Below are positions 1 to 11,900 of a DNA stretch of 64,000 nucleotides, piece after piece. The notes beneath the pieces were generated by a model that was given only the letters and a program-made list of their open reading frames with translations, did no database searches and was not told where the DNA came from. The number at the start of each line of letters is the position of its first letter. The stretch's first letter is position 1. A program made the position numbers and the translations under genes. The stretch lies in contig JALDNG010000020.1 of NCBI GenBank assembly GCA_024349245.1, positions 1,789,001-1,853,000 of the forward strand, in the 5' to 3' direction. The stretch is from Neodontobutis hainanensis. Its lineage: Eukaryota; Chordata; Actinopteri; Gobiiformes; Odontobutidae.

Positions 1-704
1 ACGATTTACCTTTTGTTTGTAGACGTGGTTTAGCATGACTTAAAGAAAACTTCGATGTAGCGTATCTTGAGTTTAGAGAGAGACCTGATCAAAAGAAAGG
101 CTGACAATACAGATGTTTTATTGTGTTAAGTGTTGCCTTGTTTAAATGGATTTAATAGAAGTTTGCTGGGACTGTTTTAGACGTCTGGCAATAATCTGAC
201 ATGACTGAATGACCCTTTAATGTTGCATGTACCAGTGCTTTATACCAGTGCTATTGTTTATTACTCATGTTTAATTATCATACTTTAGGCAGCATTACGG
301 CTCTGACAAAGATGCCAATTGTCCAAGGCCTTTTCTTCCCTTGTTTTTGTGGCTGTGGTTTTTAGAAACAGTTTTTGTCACTTAAAAGACCTTCGTGCAG
401 AGCTCCTTGTGACCCTAATGAATACTGATGGTCGATGAATTCCACTTGAGCAGTACTGAACAGGTCGTATCAGTTTACATCACCAAAGGGGTCTGAAACG
501 TCTCAAAAGTGTCCTGTACAGTACACCTTTGGTCACCCTTTAGTCTTTTTGGTTGCATCAGTGCGGTCCGCTGGAGTCTGTTGATTAGACGATAGATGAT
601 CCTCACTCGAGCAAGGAAGCAACGGGAATAACGCATGATGGAATTATTTTATTTTATTTTTTTAAATGTTGAAGCATGTGTTCTTCTTGTGATAAACATT
701 TTAC

Positions 705-737
705 AAGAGAGAACAATTGTGTTAATTGTTCTCTCTT
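705..737. repeat. Perfect 14-bp inverted repeat (hairpin)
   Basis: AAGAGAGAACAATT (705-718) is followed by a 5-nt loop and its exact reverse complement (724-737). Seen directly; function unknown. If the flank is a transcribed 3' UTR this would form a stable RNA stem. Confidence 0.85.
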
Positions 738-2439
738 ATTTTGCAAAAGAATAACTCATTTCCTGGTTTAATTATTTTTGTCCTTTTGATTTTGACAATA
801 GTGTCGACCAATAGGAGCCCTCCTTTTTTCCAGAAGCAAGCTGTGATTGGCCAAACTCGCTGTGGGTCGATCATTCTCATCTATTAAAATCCTTAATTAG
901 AAAGACTAGAGGATGTCTTAAGAGCTACTTTTTTCACAGATTATTCCTGTTACAATGAGATTTAAAAAATTAGGTAATCCCCGTTTCATTAAATGTTGTG
1001 GAGCCCTAAAGCCGGGCGTACACGGTGTTAATATTTATCTGCCCGAATTTGACCCAATTTCTAGTTTGCGCGGCAATTTTTGAGTTGGGACAAATTTCAG
1101 CTTTGGTGTGTTGTGTATGGGGGGTTACAAGTCGATGAACCCCTCCTGCTCCTGACCTGCAATTAGATTAGATGTGGGATGAAATTCTGACATGGTACAG
1201 TGTGAGCACGTAAATCCTGAGCTCTAATGTGATTTATGACTTGTGGTTCTATTTGAAACACTCAATACTCGGCTTAATGGAAACCGCACTTTTGTGTGTC
1301 GTCTCTGTTTCTGCAGCAGACATCCCTTTTTAATAGTTTTTTTTAAAACGACTCCCTAGACTCAACCCAGACCGTACTGTTCGGTAAAAACGAGGCTAAA
1401 ATGAGCCAGGACTGATACCTGCTCACCTGCTAAAATGTATTACTGTGGACATAGCTTTTTTCAGTACATGTCTTTTTTTTTTCCTGAGTCAGTTAATCTC
1501 TTAAAACATGTCTGCGCTGGTGTGAAGACTGTTCAACTTTTTGTGAAATGAAACTTGATCGTTCCTCAGGGAAACCACAAATTTCCCCCTTTTTTTTTTT
1601 TTTTTATTTTATTCTCTTATTTTTATAAATATTCTCATTTTTATTTTATCATAAAACTCTTCCATGTACATACCTGCAGCTTTGTAGTAGCATAATCCAT
1701 TAAGTCAGATAAATGTATATTTAAAAAAAACATCAAACATTTCATTGTGTTTTTTAAAGGTGCTGTGTCAAACATTCAGAAATAAGTGTCCACTGCCATT
1801 TTTACTACAATATTACAAGTGTGGCATCAGGTGTAGCTAATGGCGCTTTTCTTGTCATTTGAGCTGATGCAAAACCATAAAATCAAGTCTGTATACCGTC
1901 AAGGCTCCACACACTCAGCAGTGTTGACATCAAATGAGAAAATCTTGACTTAAATGTGTATTCAAAGTCTAATTTAATGCTTTTCAACACTTGATTTCTT
2001 TGATCAGTGCTGTACCTCTGAGCGAATGTACACTACATCCAGAGCAGATCCATCCGGCTTCCGTTCACAAAGACGATGCCAAAAAAACAGCTCAGAAAAC
2101 ACTAGCCGTTGTTAGGTTTAGTCGCCTTTGTTGTGTCTGAAAGTGAAGAGTTTGGTTCTTCCCATTTGCAGCGAAACTGAATGGTCTGTATTTCTTGAAC
2201 AAAAAAGTGTTGTACCTTCTTGTCTGATTTGTTTGTGAATTATATTTGTAAAGATATTAACAAGACAATTAAAGGTTTTTCTATAAACGATAAGTATAAG
2301 CAATATTTATTATTTGTAAATTGTATCTAACAATTTTCTCCTTTTATTGGAAAACTGGTTTTAGGTGGCTTTGATCAGGTGTCTGTTGGATTCAAACATG
2401 TTTTAAAATACTGCCTATACCCATAAAAGTTTATGAACA

Positions 2440-2488
2440 AATAAAATAAATTGGGTTCAAGTCCATCTAAATCTCACTGCCAAATAAA
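2440..2488 (+). terminator. Clustered polyadenylation signals
   Basis: AATAAA occurs at 2440-2445, overlapping at 2445-2450, and again at 2483-2488. Three hexamers within 50 bases could mark the 3' end of a + strand transcript entering from the left. The region is AT-rich, so chance occurrence is quite possible. Confidence 0.3.
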
Positions 2489-3361
2489 ACATTATGAGGG
2501 GCTGCATTTGGCCCTTGATATGTCTGTCTTTTCTTACAATGTAATAATAGAATGAGTATTATTTTAACCATAAACAATTTTTTAAAAAATTAAGGTAGCA
2601 CTTTTTTTTTTTTTTTTAATAGGACGGATCAATGAGACAAATTAACAGCAAGCAACTAAAACAAACAGGGTCACAGCTGGATAAATTAGAACAAATGTCC
2701 ATTCCTTTTATTTTTACTGTAAAACGTAAAAAATAAACAGATTGTAAGTCATTCTAAGTTTTTATTGTAACAGCCTTTGGCAGCATTGAAATCTGGCTTC
2801 TTTTTTGTACTAAGTAATCTCAGGACTATTTTTATTGCACATTTAAGACTCCAAATCTGCCCACAAGTGGCTTATATTAAACAACATAACATTGATATGC
2901 TTCTCTATATCCATTCTTTATCGTGGATAAAGTTAGAAACAGTCACTTGTCTCAGCCTTTTGAATAATTTATAGGCTCTATGGTGAATTTTATTTTTGTA
3001 TGTTTACATTAACTAATTGCCTTTTAAAACTGTTAGATTTGTGGTACAACACATTAATTAATTCAGCCATGATTGACATCCTTAAGAACTTTTTACATCC
3101 AGAAATTAAAAGTTTTAATGGTATGAATTGCAGGGTTTTGTATTAATGTGTTTGTAAATCGACTCCCCTATGAGTGAATCCGGTCTATAACTGCTTCATA
3201 GGGAAATAAAAAATAGGTTAAAAGTATATGAAAGTAGGCTGTAGGTCATTTAAAAAAACCGAAATAAATGTTTGGAAACGCTCCACTATTAGACTTTGTT
3301 ACCGCTAGATGGTAGAAAAGCTTTGTTTTCTCGGTCACGAAAGGATGATGAATGAGAAAAT

Positions 3362-3413
3362 GTGGGCGGTGCTATAGTAGTATCACCATAACAACCACGC
3401 TGACGTCAACGTG
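3362..3413 (+). promoter_or_regulatory. Candidate wsb1 promoter motifs: GC box, CRE, hypoxia-type element
   Basis: A GTGGGCGGTG GC-box-like site (3362-3371) is followed by a full palindromic CRE, TGACGTCA (3401-3408), and an adjoining ACGTG (3409-3413), the core of HIF response elements. They lie about 335-385 bases upstream of the wsb1 start codon. Mammalian WSB1 is known to be hypoxia-induced; the assignment here rests on motif matches and position only. Confidence 0.45.
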
Positions 3414-3747
3414 CGCATTTACGCTCCTCCCATACTTTTTACGTCCAACCCCCTTTTGAAATAAAACTGCAGTCATTCGAAGAGAAATTATTGTATCTTG
3501 ACAACACTCAGCAGTATTTTTTATCTAAACCAACGGTGAATCCATACATTTCACTGTAGAAAACCCTAAATCCACAGGGAAATTAAGGAAAAAAAACATT
3601 TTTAGAGAGCGGGACTTGAGTTTTGACGTTGAGATTCGACCCATTTTTGTAGAAAAAGGGGAAATCCACCGTCTATTTCAGACCAATTGTGTTATCCTAT
3701 TTTAGCTCGTGTTTGGATTTTTCTCTTAGGTCTCTGCCCTTATTTAG

Positions 3748-3787
3748 ATGGCAAGCTTCCCAGACTCTGTAAACGAAAATGATATAG
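3748..3787 (+). CDS. wsb1: wsb1 coding exon 1
   Basis: Encodes residues 1-13 and the first base of codon 14, beginning MASFPDSVNENDI, and ends at a strong GTAAGT donor (phase 1). The N-terminal MASFP matches mammalian WSB1, which supports this start. The 5' UTR lies just upstream; the transcription start was not located. Confidence 0.88.
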
Positions 3788-6700
3788 GTAAGTAATGCAT
3801 TTATTCTTATATTTGCACTAAAACAAGTAGCTAAACGTTTACTCCAGACCGCTAACGTTCACGTAGCCTTTTGGCTAACGCACGGCGCTAGCTTTGCACC
3901 AAAATAACTCGTGACTGTGAGCTCATTTTTAATTGTTGTGCTGTTGTAACTGTACCACGCCTTACACACTTTTTCTACTTGTATTTCATGTCCTTTATGG
4001 TTGATTGTTGGGCGTGTTGAAGTTCCGGCGCCTCGGGGCTCTTCTTGGCTATCGTCCTACTTTTCCAACAACGCATTTTTCGTAGTTTTTTGACAGTTTA
4101 GTCTTCTTTTAAAGCGTCTTTATTCGGTTAGTCAATGGTTAATATATTCCAATTGATAAGTATCTTATAAGTATAATCTTTTCTAATCTTTTACAAGGTT
4201 CAAATCGATTTATTTCTTTCTAAAACGCCGTCCCCTCCCCCATTTCTCAGTGATTCATAGCTTTGCGGTGAGTGGACGTGCGTAGCGACACGTAAAAGGC
4301 CACATCCCCCCCAAAAAAAAGACCCGCGATGGAGGAATATTAAAGCCTAAAGCATGCTTGCTTTGTGTATTTGAAAACCCTTGTAAAAATAAAAACATGC
4401 CTCCCTAACGTTGAACCAAAGACTCATGGCACGCTTGAGTTCGCACATGTGGCAAACCCCACTGGTCACAACAACAATAGTGGCATTTACAAGAAGTAAC
4501 AATGCAATCAAATTGATCAGTTAGTTCTTATGGACATTTTTTATTGTTTATCCAAATTAATAATAAAAGGAGTTACATCAACAGATTCATGACCTTATCT
4601 TAAATTTGGTAAAACCTGCTTAAGTCAGGTTTAAATCCACAGAGTGGTCACACTCTTTTATTTTATAGAATTCCTGTATTTATGTGTCTGTTTTGTTTTC
4701 TTTTAAAAATTCCCTGAACTTTGGACCATGTATATTTGTGTCATTTTAATAAAGTAGTAATACAAGTTATTTCTAACGCAGGTTTGTTCTAATGTACATG
4801 AAAGGTCTTAATCTAAAATTCTGTCATCGTTAGCATTACATTGTACTTTTCCTTGTAGTTTAACATGAGAATATCTGGAGAAATACATGTGCAATTAAGA
4901 TAGTTTAATAAATGATGTACAGTGTTTGTTTTCTACAAAACAAAAAAACAGACATGAATACAGTTTGATCTTCATTAAAGTTGTAATATGACACTTTGGT
5001 AAAATCTAGGTTTAAAGATCTAGTTGTGTGCTACTTGCTTGAAATTATGTTTTTTTTTTCTTAATCAGTACTATATAAATTTGTTCATAAAATACAAATT
5101 GCTCTTGTTTATGGTGGTTGTTCCGTCTTAACATTTAAATGGCATGTAGGATTACATTTAAAATGGTAATGAGCTAAACTTGTATAGATTTGCATCCACA
5201 CTGATTTATTAACGTTCATTCTCTGAGAGTTTAAATTGCCTCCAGGTGTCGACACTCCCTCGGTTTATTTGATATACGGTATATTGCTTATTACAGAATA
5301 ATTCAATACAGTGGTAAGCCAAGGCTTTAGGGGATTCTGGCACCAAAACAATGTTCTTTCATTCAACATCATCCCCAAAAGCTATTAAATTATAGCCCAA
5401 TAATTAGTTTATATCATTAGTCAAAGTTTTTGCCCAATGAGAAACGTGTGTTGTGACAAGCCCTCTCCTGTTTTGAAAAGGTGAGCCTAGTTAAAGATGC
5501 CTGGGCGTTTCCTTTGATGGATGTAATGTGACAGATTAACTCTCAGGCTTACCAAAGATGTATACAATAACAAACGTATCCATAACAAGAAGTAAGCAAA
5601 AGTTTGACACATGGGATTGTTGAGGCTTTACATGAAAGATGCTCCAGTATCTCATCAGGCATCAAAGCAGCATTGTGGCTTTCTGGAAACCTGTTGTACT
5701 GGCAGCCACCCTACTGTTGTTGTTGTTGTTCACTTTGTCAGTCATGCAAAAGAGACCTCATGAGCTTTTCGAAGAAAGATGAGTAAAGACTGAGAAATGT
5801 GGAGTTCAGACTGCTGCACCTACAAGCATTTGAACATTTAGTTAAAGCTTATGTAGAAGTCATGGATAACTCACTAAACACTGCAGTATTACAATTATCA
5901 TGTTACATTTACAGATATTTACATACACATTTAATGCAGGGAAAGTTTCCATAAGATTTTATCTTGCACCCAAGAGTTTACTATACAATGCAACGCCTGC
6001 TGTTAGAGCCAATGAGAAACCTGCTTTATCGACAAGCCCACTCAGGTTTGCAAAGGTTAGCATGCATGTGTAGGTTCCTCAGTCATCCAGGACATGTTCA
6101 AGAGACGGTTTCAACAAAGGGCTTAGTTAAAACTACACAGGTTTTTATGATGATGTATTTAATGCAACATATTGAACTCTCTGGCTTACCATAAACTTTT
6201 TATACCTCTAAACACAACAAGTGTAGCAATGAAATATGAAAAAGTGCACAAACCACATGCTTTTATTATTATTTTTTTTTTATTATCTCCATTATTAAAT
6301 CAGTTGCCCCCTGTCTCTATGGGATAAACATTAACACTCCAAATGACATGAAAATATGCCCCTTTCTAATGCTATACATCAAAATGCAGGCTAATTCTTA
6401 TTTAAAAACAGGTCACGTGAAATGGTACTTCCATGGTCAATGTCATCTTTTTGGTCATTGGTATTAGGTGAAAGCTTAGTTGGAAAAAAAGGATAAGGCC
6501 AGGTTTTGTGAGTTTCTTGAAGATTTTGTTATCTACCCCCGAAAGTTTAATGTACAACTCCTTCTGTTGGAGCCAATGAGAACCCTGCTTTTAGCGACAA
6601 GCCCACTCCAGCCCTGAAAGGTTACTGTGGTGTAACTCAACCCAGTTAATGAGTGTTGAGTAATACTTTGGCCAACAGCAGCTGAATTGAACCTTGTTTG

Positions 6701-8936
6701 ATTTTTTTTTTTTTTATTTTTTTTTCCTCCAGGTAAGGCTAAGTTCGTCGGTGAACTGCTGGTGCCCGTCGCTCCCTTCGACCAGAAGTCCGGGCGGGAG
6801 GCGTGGACCGTGGCCTTTGCACCCAATGGTTCCTACTTTGCCTGGTCTCAGGGCCACCGTATTGTCAGGCTTGTTCCTTGGTCGAAATGCCTAAAAGACT
6901 TGTAAGTATCCAATAAAGCACAATCTGAGATTAAGTGTAGTTCTGAGAAAAGAAAAATCAATTTGAAACAGCACAACCCTGTTCAAAGTTTGAGTAAACA
7001 GTTAAAGAAATGCAGGTCATAAGACCATCTCCAGTTTGTTCCAGTTGATTACTGTAAGCTGCTCATCTTCATTTGGAAAATTACAAGACAAATAACGTTG
7101 CATAATATATTTACAGACTTGAATAGAGCCATAGACTGTAAAATGCATCATGGGACGACGGGGTTAACGGGGACATGAGGGTCGGATTCAATTAAAACAC
7201 ATTCACATTCATTTTTTACAATACATTTTCAAATTTTGTCTTTTTGTCTCTGTGTAATAATTTTATGGAGACTTTTTGTAAATATTTAGTTTCCAAATGA
7301 GTTGGCCCCACATTCTGGTGCAATAAAAATTATTACGTAGCCAAAGGTTTCCAGGTGTTTTCGGGCGTGGTGAATTTTGATTGCAACATAAAAAATGAGC
7401 ACGGCCTTGCCCTTTGACAGACATGGCAACCGTATGCATCACATTCCTTGTATTTAATTGGATTATAAATGTTATCTTCATTCATAGAAGTCGTCAGCCC
7501 AGGCAAGTTGGAATGTGGCCTTTTATATAACTAGAATTTTTGGCACTCAGGATTTTCCCTAGCCACAATTTAGTTGCTAAAACGTGTATCTGTAGTATGT
7601 GGTAACAGCTGATGGTGAAAACAAGTCGATATAAAATTCCAGCAAAATATGATTGTGACGTTTGTTACAACTTGCCTTAAAGATAAAATGATAGCGTTGT
7701 GATATCATAATAGTGGAAATTCTGTAGAAATTATTAATGAGGAATTTCCATAGAAATGCTAACTTTTTTTATTATTTTTTTTTGCAACAAAACAATGACG
7801 CTGCACTTTGGTCTCAAGGAAAGTTGCTGTGAGCTGTAAAAACACATGAGATAATTCATCGACTATAAAACCAACAAAGGAATGTGGATGCGTTTTTAAT
7901 GCCTCACAAAGCTGTTGTGTTAAGTCATTGCTAGTACTTTCTCGAACCGTGACAGTGTTTAAACCGAGGGACACTCCTTTTTAATCCCAGGGACTGTTAA
8001 TGTCCTGTTTGTCTGCTCAGTCTGACCATGTGACTGCTTGGAAATTTTCTGTGGAAAAAGCCAGTATTGTCCCCAAACGACAGAGTGAATGAATGATTTG
8101 TTGCCGAGTTCTCCATTTGGAAGCATTTACCTTGCGTCCCAGCCTGAGTAAATCCCTAAAGCTGCAAAACAACACTGATAAATGGCTGCTACGTTTTGGA
8201 AAAAGGGTAATAAAACAAATTTAACCAGTGTATTCTTATCTGCCATGGTTTAACAAATGTTTTATACTTTTGTAGAAACTTATACTTTAAATGTGAATAA
8301 AAGTCTTTTTGTAACAAATGTCTGACAAAATAGTTAAACAGACCTAATAGCTTTTTGAACAGAGAAGTTAAAATCTGTCAAATTCCCGTTTTAACTTGCT
8401 GTTAACTAGTCAATTAACAAGACAATAGCAGTCAACACAATACAACTTCTCTCCCATGGTCTAATAGTTACCTACAATACAAATTATTTTTGTTTTTGGC
8501 ATGGCTATACACACAATTGTCCCCAGCAACCCCTCTGGACACATTACATAAAAGGAAGTTGTTCAGAAAAGGAAAAGTAAAGTGCTGTATTTCTGATATT
8601 GCAAAGACTTTATACCCATAAATTTACAATGTTACACATCTACATTTGAAAATATGTTGGTGCAATAATGGTTGTATGGAGTGTTTTTGCGTCACAAGGG
8701 ACAGATTTATCACTGGAAGGAGACACTCCCTAGAACAGCTTTAGTACCCAGGTAGCACTGGTGGAAATAACTAAATATAGACTTCATTTAAATTCTTTTC
8801 GTTTCCACAAAACCTTATGAAAATCTAGCAAAAGCCACAAAGTAAATCCAATGAGACCCTATTGAACTACAACTGAAAGATAAAATAGACCCCAAATCAT
8901 TATTATCATTGTTTATTGCAGGCCCCATTTAGTTAA

Positions 8937-8986
<50 letters not shown>

Positions 8987-11900
8987 TCTTTATTGTAACC
9001 CTAGTTTTGTGTTATTGTTGTAGTTCGGTGGGCCACAGCGGAGAAGGTACCAATGCCGGGAGCCCGCGGCGGCTGTCCCGTCAGAACAGCAGCGACGGGC
9101 AGCTCATCCCAACGTCCGGCGAGCCCCGCGAACACACCATCGACTGCGGTGACATTGTCTGGGGTCTGGCGTTTGGCTCGTCTGTTCCCGAGAAGCAGAG
9201 CCGCTGCGTCAACATCGAGTGGCACCGCTTCAAGTTCGGACAGGACCAGCTGCTGCTCGCCACGGGCCTCAACAACGGGCGCATCAAGATCTGGGATGTT
9301 TACACTGGTGAGGACAAATGTAACGGCAAATAGGGAGGAAGCGGTCAATAGAGTGTATGTGGAGGAATTCATGAGTGCAATGGCCGCCTCGTTGTGCACA
9401 GAGGCTTGGCCACAATACACAACTCTTAATGATTTATGAGTGTCCTCTTTACACTGGAGAGCATTGTTGAGTCTTTCCTGAGTCAGAGTCAGACCTCTTC
9501 AGATGTAAGCGACACTAAACAGAGGCTTTAGAGGGAGTTACTGTGGAAATTAATCTGTGTTGCAAGCAAGTCCCTGTTGATTTCATCTGCTACATTCCGC
9601 ACATTCCTGCTTCCGTCAAGAATATCCCACGGCAAACCAACTAGAGAGGAGTGGCTGGTAGAAAACACATAAATTGTAGTTACTTTCATTTTCAACAAGA
9701 ACAAGATTAGTCTTTTTCTTCTTTCACATGTGGGTTTGTAGAGTTCTTTCTCAGCGTTTGTACCCTGAAGTATTCCTCACTTTGTGTTGATAAAAACGTC
9801 CCCACCTCCCTCTTACTCATGCTCTCTTACTCATCCATTATCCTTTTACTTAAAAAAAACTTGTGTGCTATACTTGAACCACTGTTTTAACATTTTGTGA
9901 AGCAAACATTGCTAATATGTGCAATTAAGGATTTCAAATCCCTTTTTATTAAATATGTTTTGCTATCAATGAATGTTTTGTTGACATTGTTTAAAGTGTG
10001 GCGTTAATGTTTATCTTATTGCTCTATAACTGAATTGAAGGTTATGCTAGCTCCAAGAGCAGTTTAAATAATGGACATGGTAACTGTAGAGGCTGTAAAC
10101 AACTAATAATCAACAAAGAAAGGAGTCAGATCTCCTCTGTGACTCTTTGTTTGGTTTGTGAAACAGGAAACATAAATGTGAAAGTTATAGCATCTGTGTG
10201 ATGTGTAGCTCATGCCATTTAGCCACGCGCTTGTGGTATCTTAACGATATTTGTTTTTTGAGATGTAGGGCTAAAACTACCTGCAGCTGGAAAGCAGTAA
10301 CTAACATATCCTTGCAGTGGAAAAGGGTTTCACTGTGTGTGTTTATGTAACGTCTTGGCTCAAACTAAGAAAAGACTCTAAACAGAAGGTGTCCAGTGAC
10401 TTCAGACTGGGTTATGTTATTGCATAAGAACAAATTTGAGCTTTTGTATTTCAGTTACGCAATCATTTAAATGCATTGAATGTTTCCTGGGATTTTTACT
10501 AATCCATGTCGATGTAATGGCGCTCTTTGCAGGAAAGCTGCTGCTGAATCTGATGGATCACACTGATGTGGTCCGCGACTTGACCTTTGCCCCGGACGGC
10601 AGCCTGATGCTGGTGTCTGCCTCCAGAGACAAGACGCTGCGAGTGTGGGACCTCAAAGATGACGGTACGGCCACAGGAAACATATTTAACCCTGACAAAT
10701 TTTATTTATTTATTTATTAATATATATTGGAAAACTTCACTTATGTGGTAAATAAAAAAAATATTTTTGTTCAGAGCTTTTTTAAATTTCTGAAAATGAG
10801 ATTTAACTCCAGATCTAAGCAGGCTGTTGTGTCCCTGCTCAAAGCTGGTTGCTTACTGATAAATTTGTAGCGTTTGTTGTGAACGCAAACCAATTACCGT
10901 ATTTTCCGCACGATTAGGCGCACCTAAACGCCTTCAATCGTTTCAAAAGCTGATCATGCGCCTAATAATACAATGCGCCTTGTATATGGCCCAGTATTAA
11001 AACGCATACAGGTCTCAGTTACGGTAAGCAGCCGCGACTCGATTTTCCCCCGTAATAGTGCGCAGTGCATGCTGGGATACCGGGAAACTGGCGTTTCATT
11101 TCCATTTTAATATTTTTGTAAATACCCTGAAATGGCTCCTACCAAAAGACACGCGTACAACGCTGAGTTTAAACTCAAGGCGATAAGCCACGCACAAGAA
11201 CACGGCAATAGAGCAGCAGCGAGAGAATTTAATATCAATGAATCAATGGTGAGGAAGTGGAGGAAGTATGAGGATGAGCTCAGCCAAGTAAAGAAGACAA
11301 CACAGAGTTTCCGCGGGAACAAAGCGAGATGGCCACAGTTAGAGGACAAAGTTGAACAGTGGGTTGCTGAACAAAGAGCAGCAAGCAGAAGTGTTAGTAC
11401 AGTCACAATTCGTATGAAGGCAATAGCGCTAGCTCGCGAACATAACATCAGTGAATTCAGAGGCGGTCCTTCTTGGTGCTTCCGTTTTATGAAAAGGCGT
11501 CATCTCTCCATCCGCACGCGCACTACTGTGTCACAACAACTACCAGCTGATTATCAGGAAAAGTTGGCCACTTTCCGCACATACTGCAGAAACAAGATAA
11601 CTGAAAAAAAGATCCAGCCAGAGCATATCATCAATATGGACGAGGTTCCACTCACCTTCGATATCCCTGTAAACCGCACTGTGGATAAAACAGGAGCACG
11701 TCACGGTGAATATTCGCACCACAGGGAATGAGAAATCTTCCTTCACTGTCGTTCTCGCCTGCCAGGCTAATGGCCACAAACTTCCACCCATGGTTATTTT
11801 CAAGAGGAAGACCTTGCCGAAAGAAAACTTTCCAGCTGGCATTGTCATAAAAGCTAACTCGAAGGGATGGATGGATGAAGAAAAGATGAGTGAGTGGTTG

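Larger units (their letters stand above)
1..3360. other. AT-rich flank left of wsb1, possible 3' UTR of an upstream gene
   Basis: No coding exon was recognised on either strand: the open frames here are short and lack splice sites or protein-like composition. Clustered polyadenylation hexamers near 2440-2488 would fit the end of a + strand 3' UTR whose coding part lies left of the window, but that is inference. The stretch also holds a perfect 14-bp hairpin (705-737) and several homopolymer T runs. Confidence 0.4.

Noticed and set aside
9001..9420. 139-codon minus-strand frame and alternative + frames over wsb1 exon 3
   Set aside because: Shadows of a GC-rich exon whose + strand frame matches WSB1.
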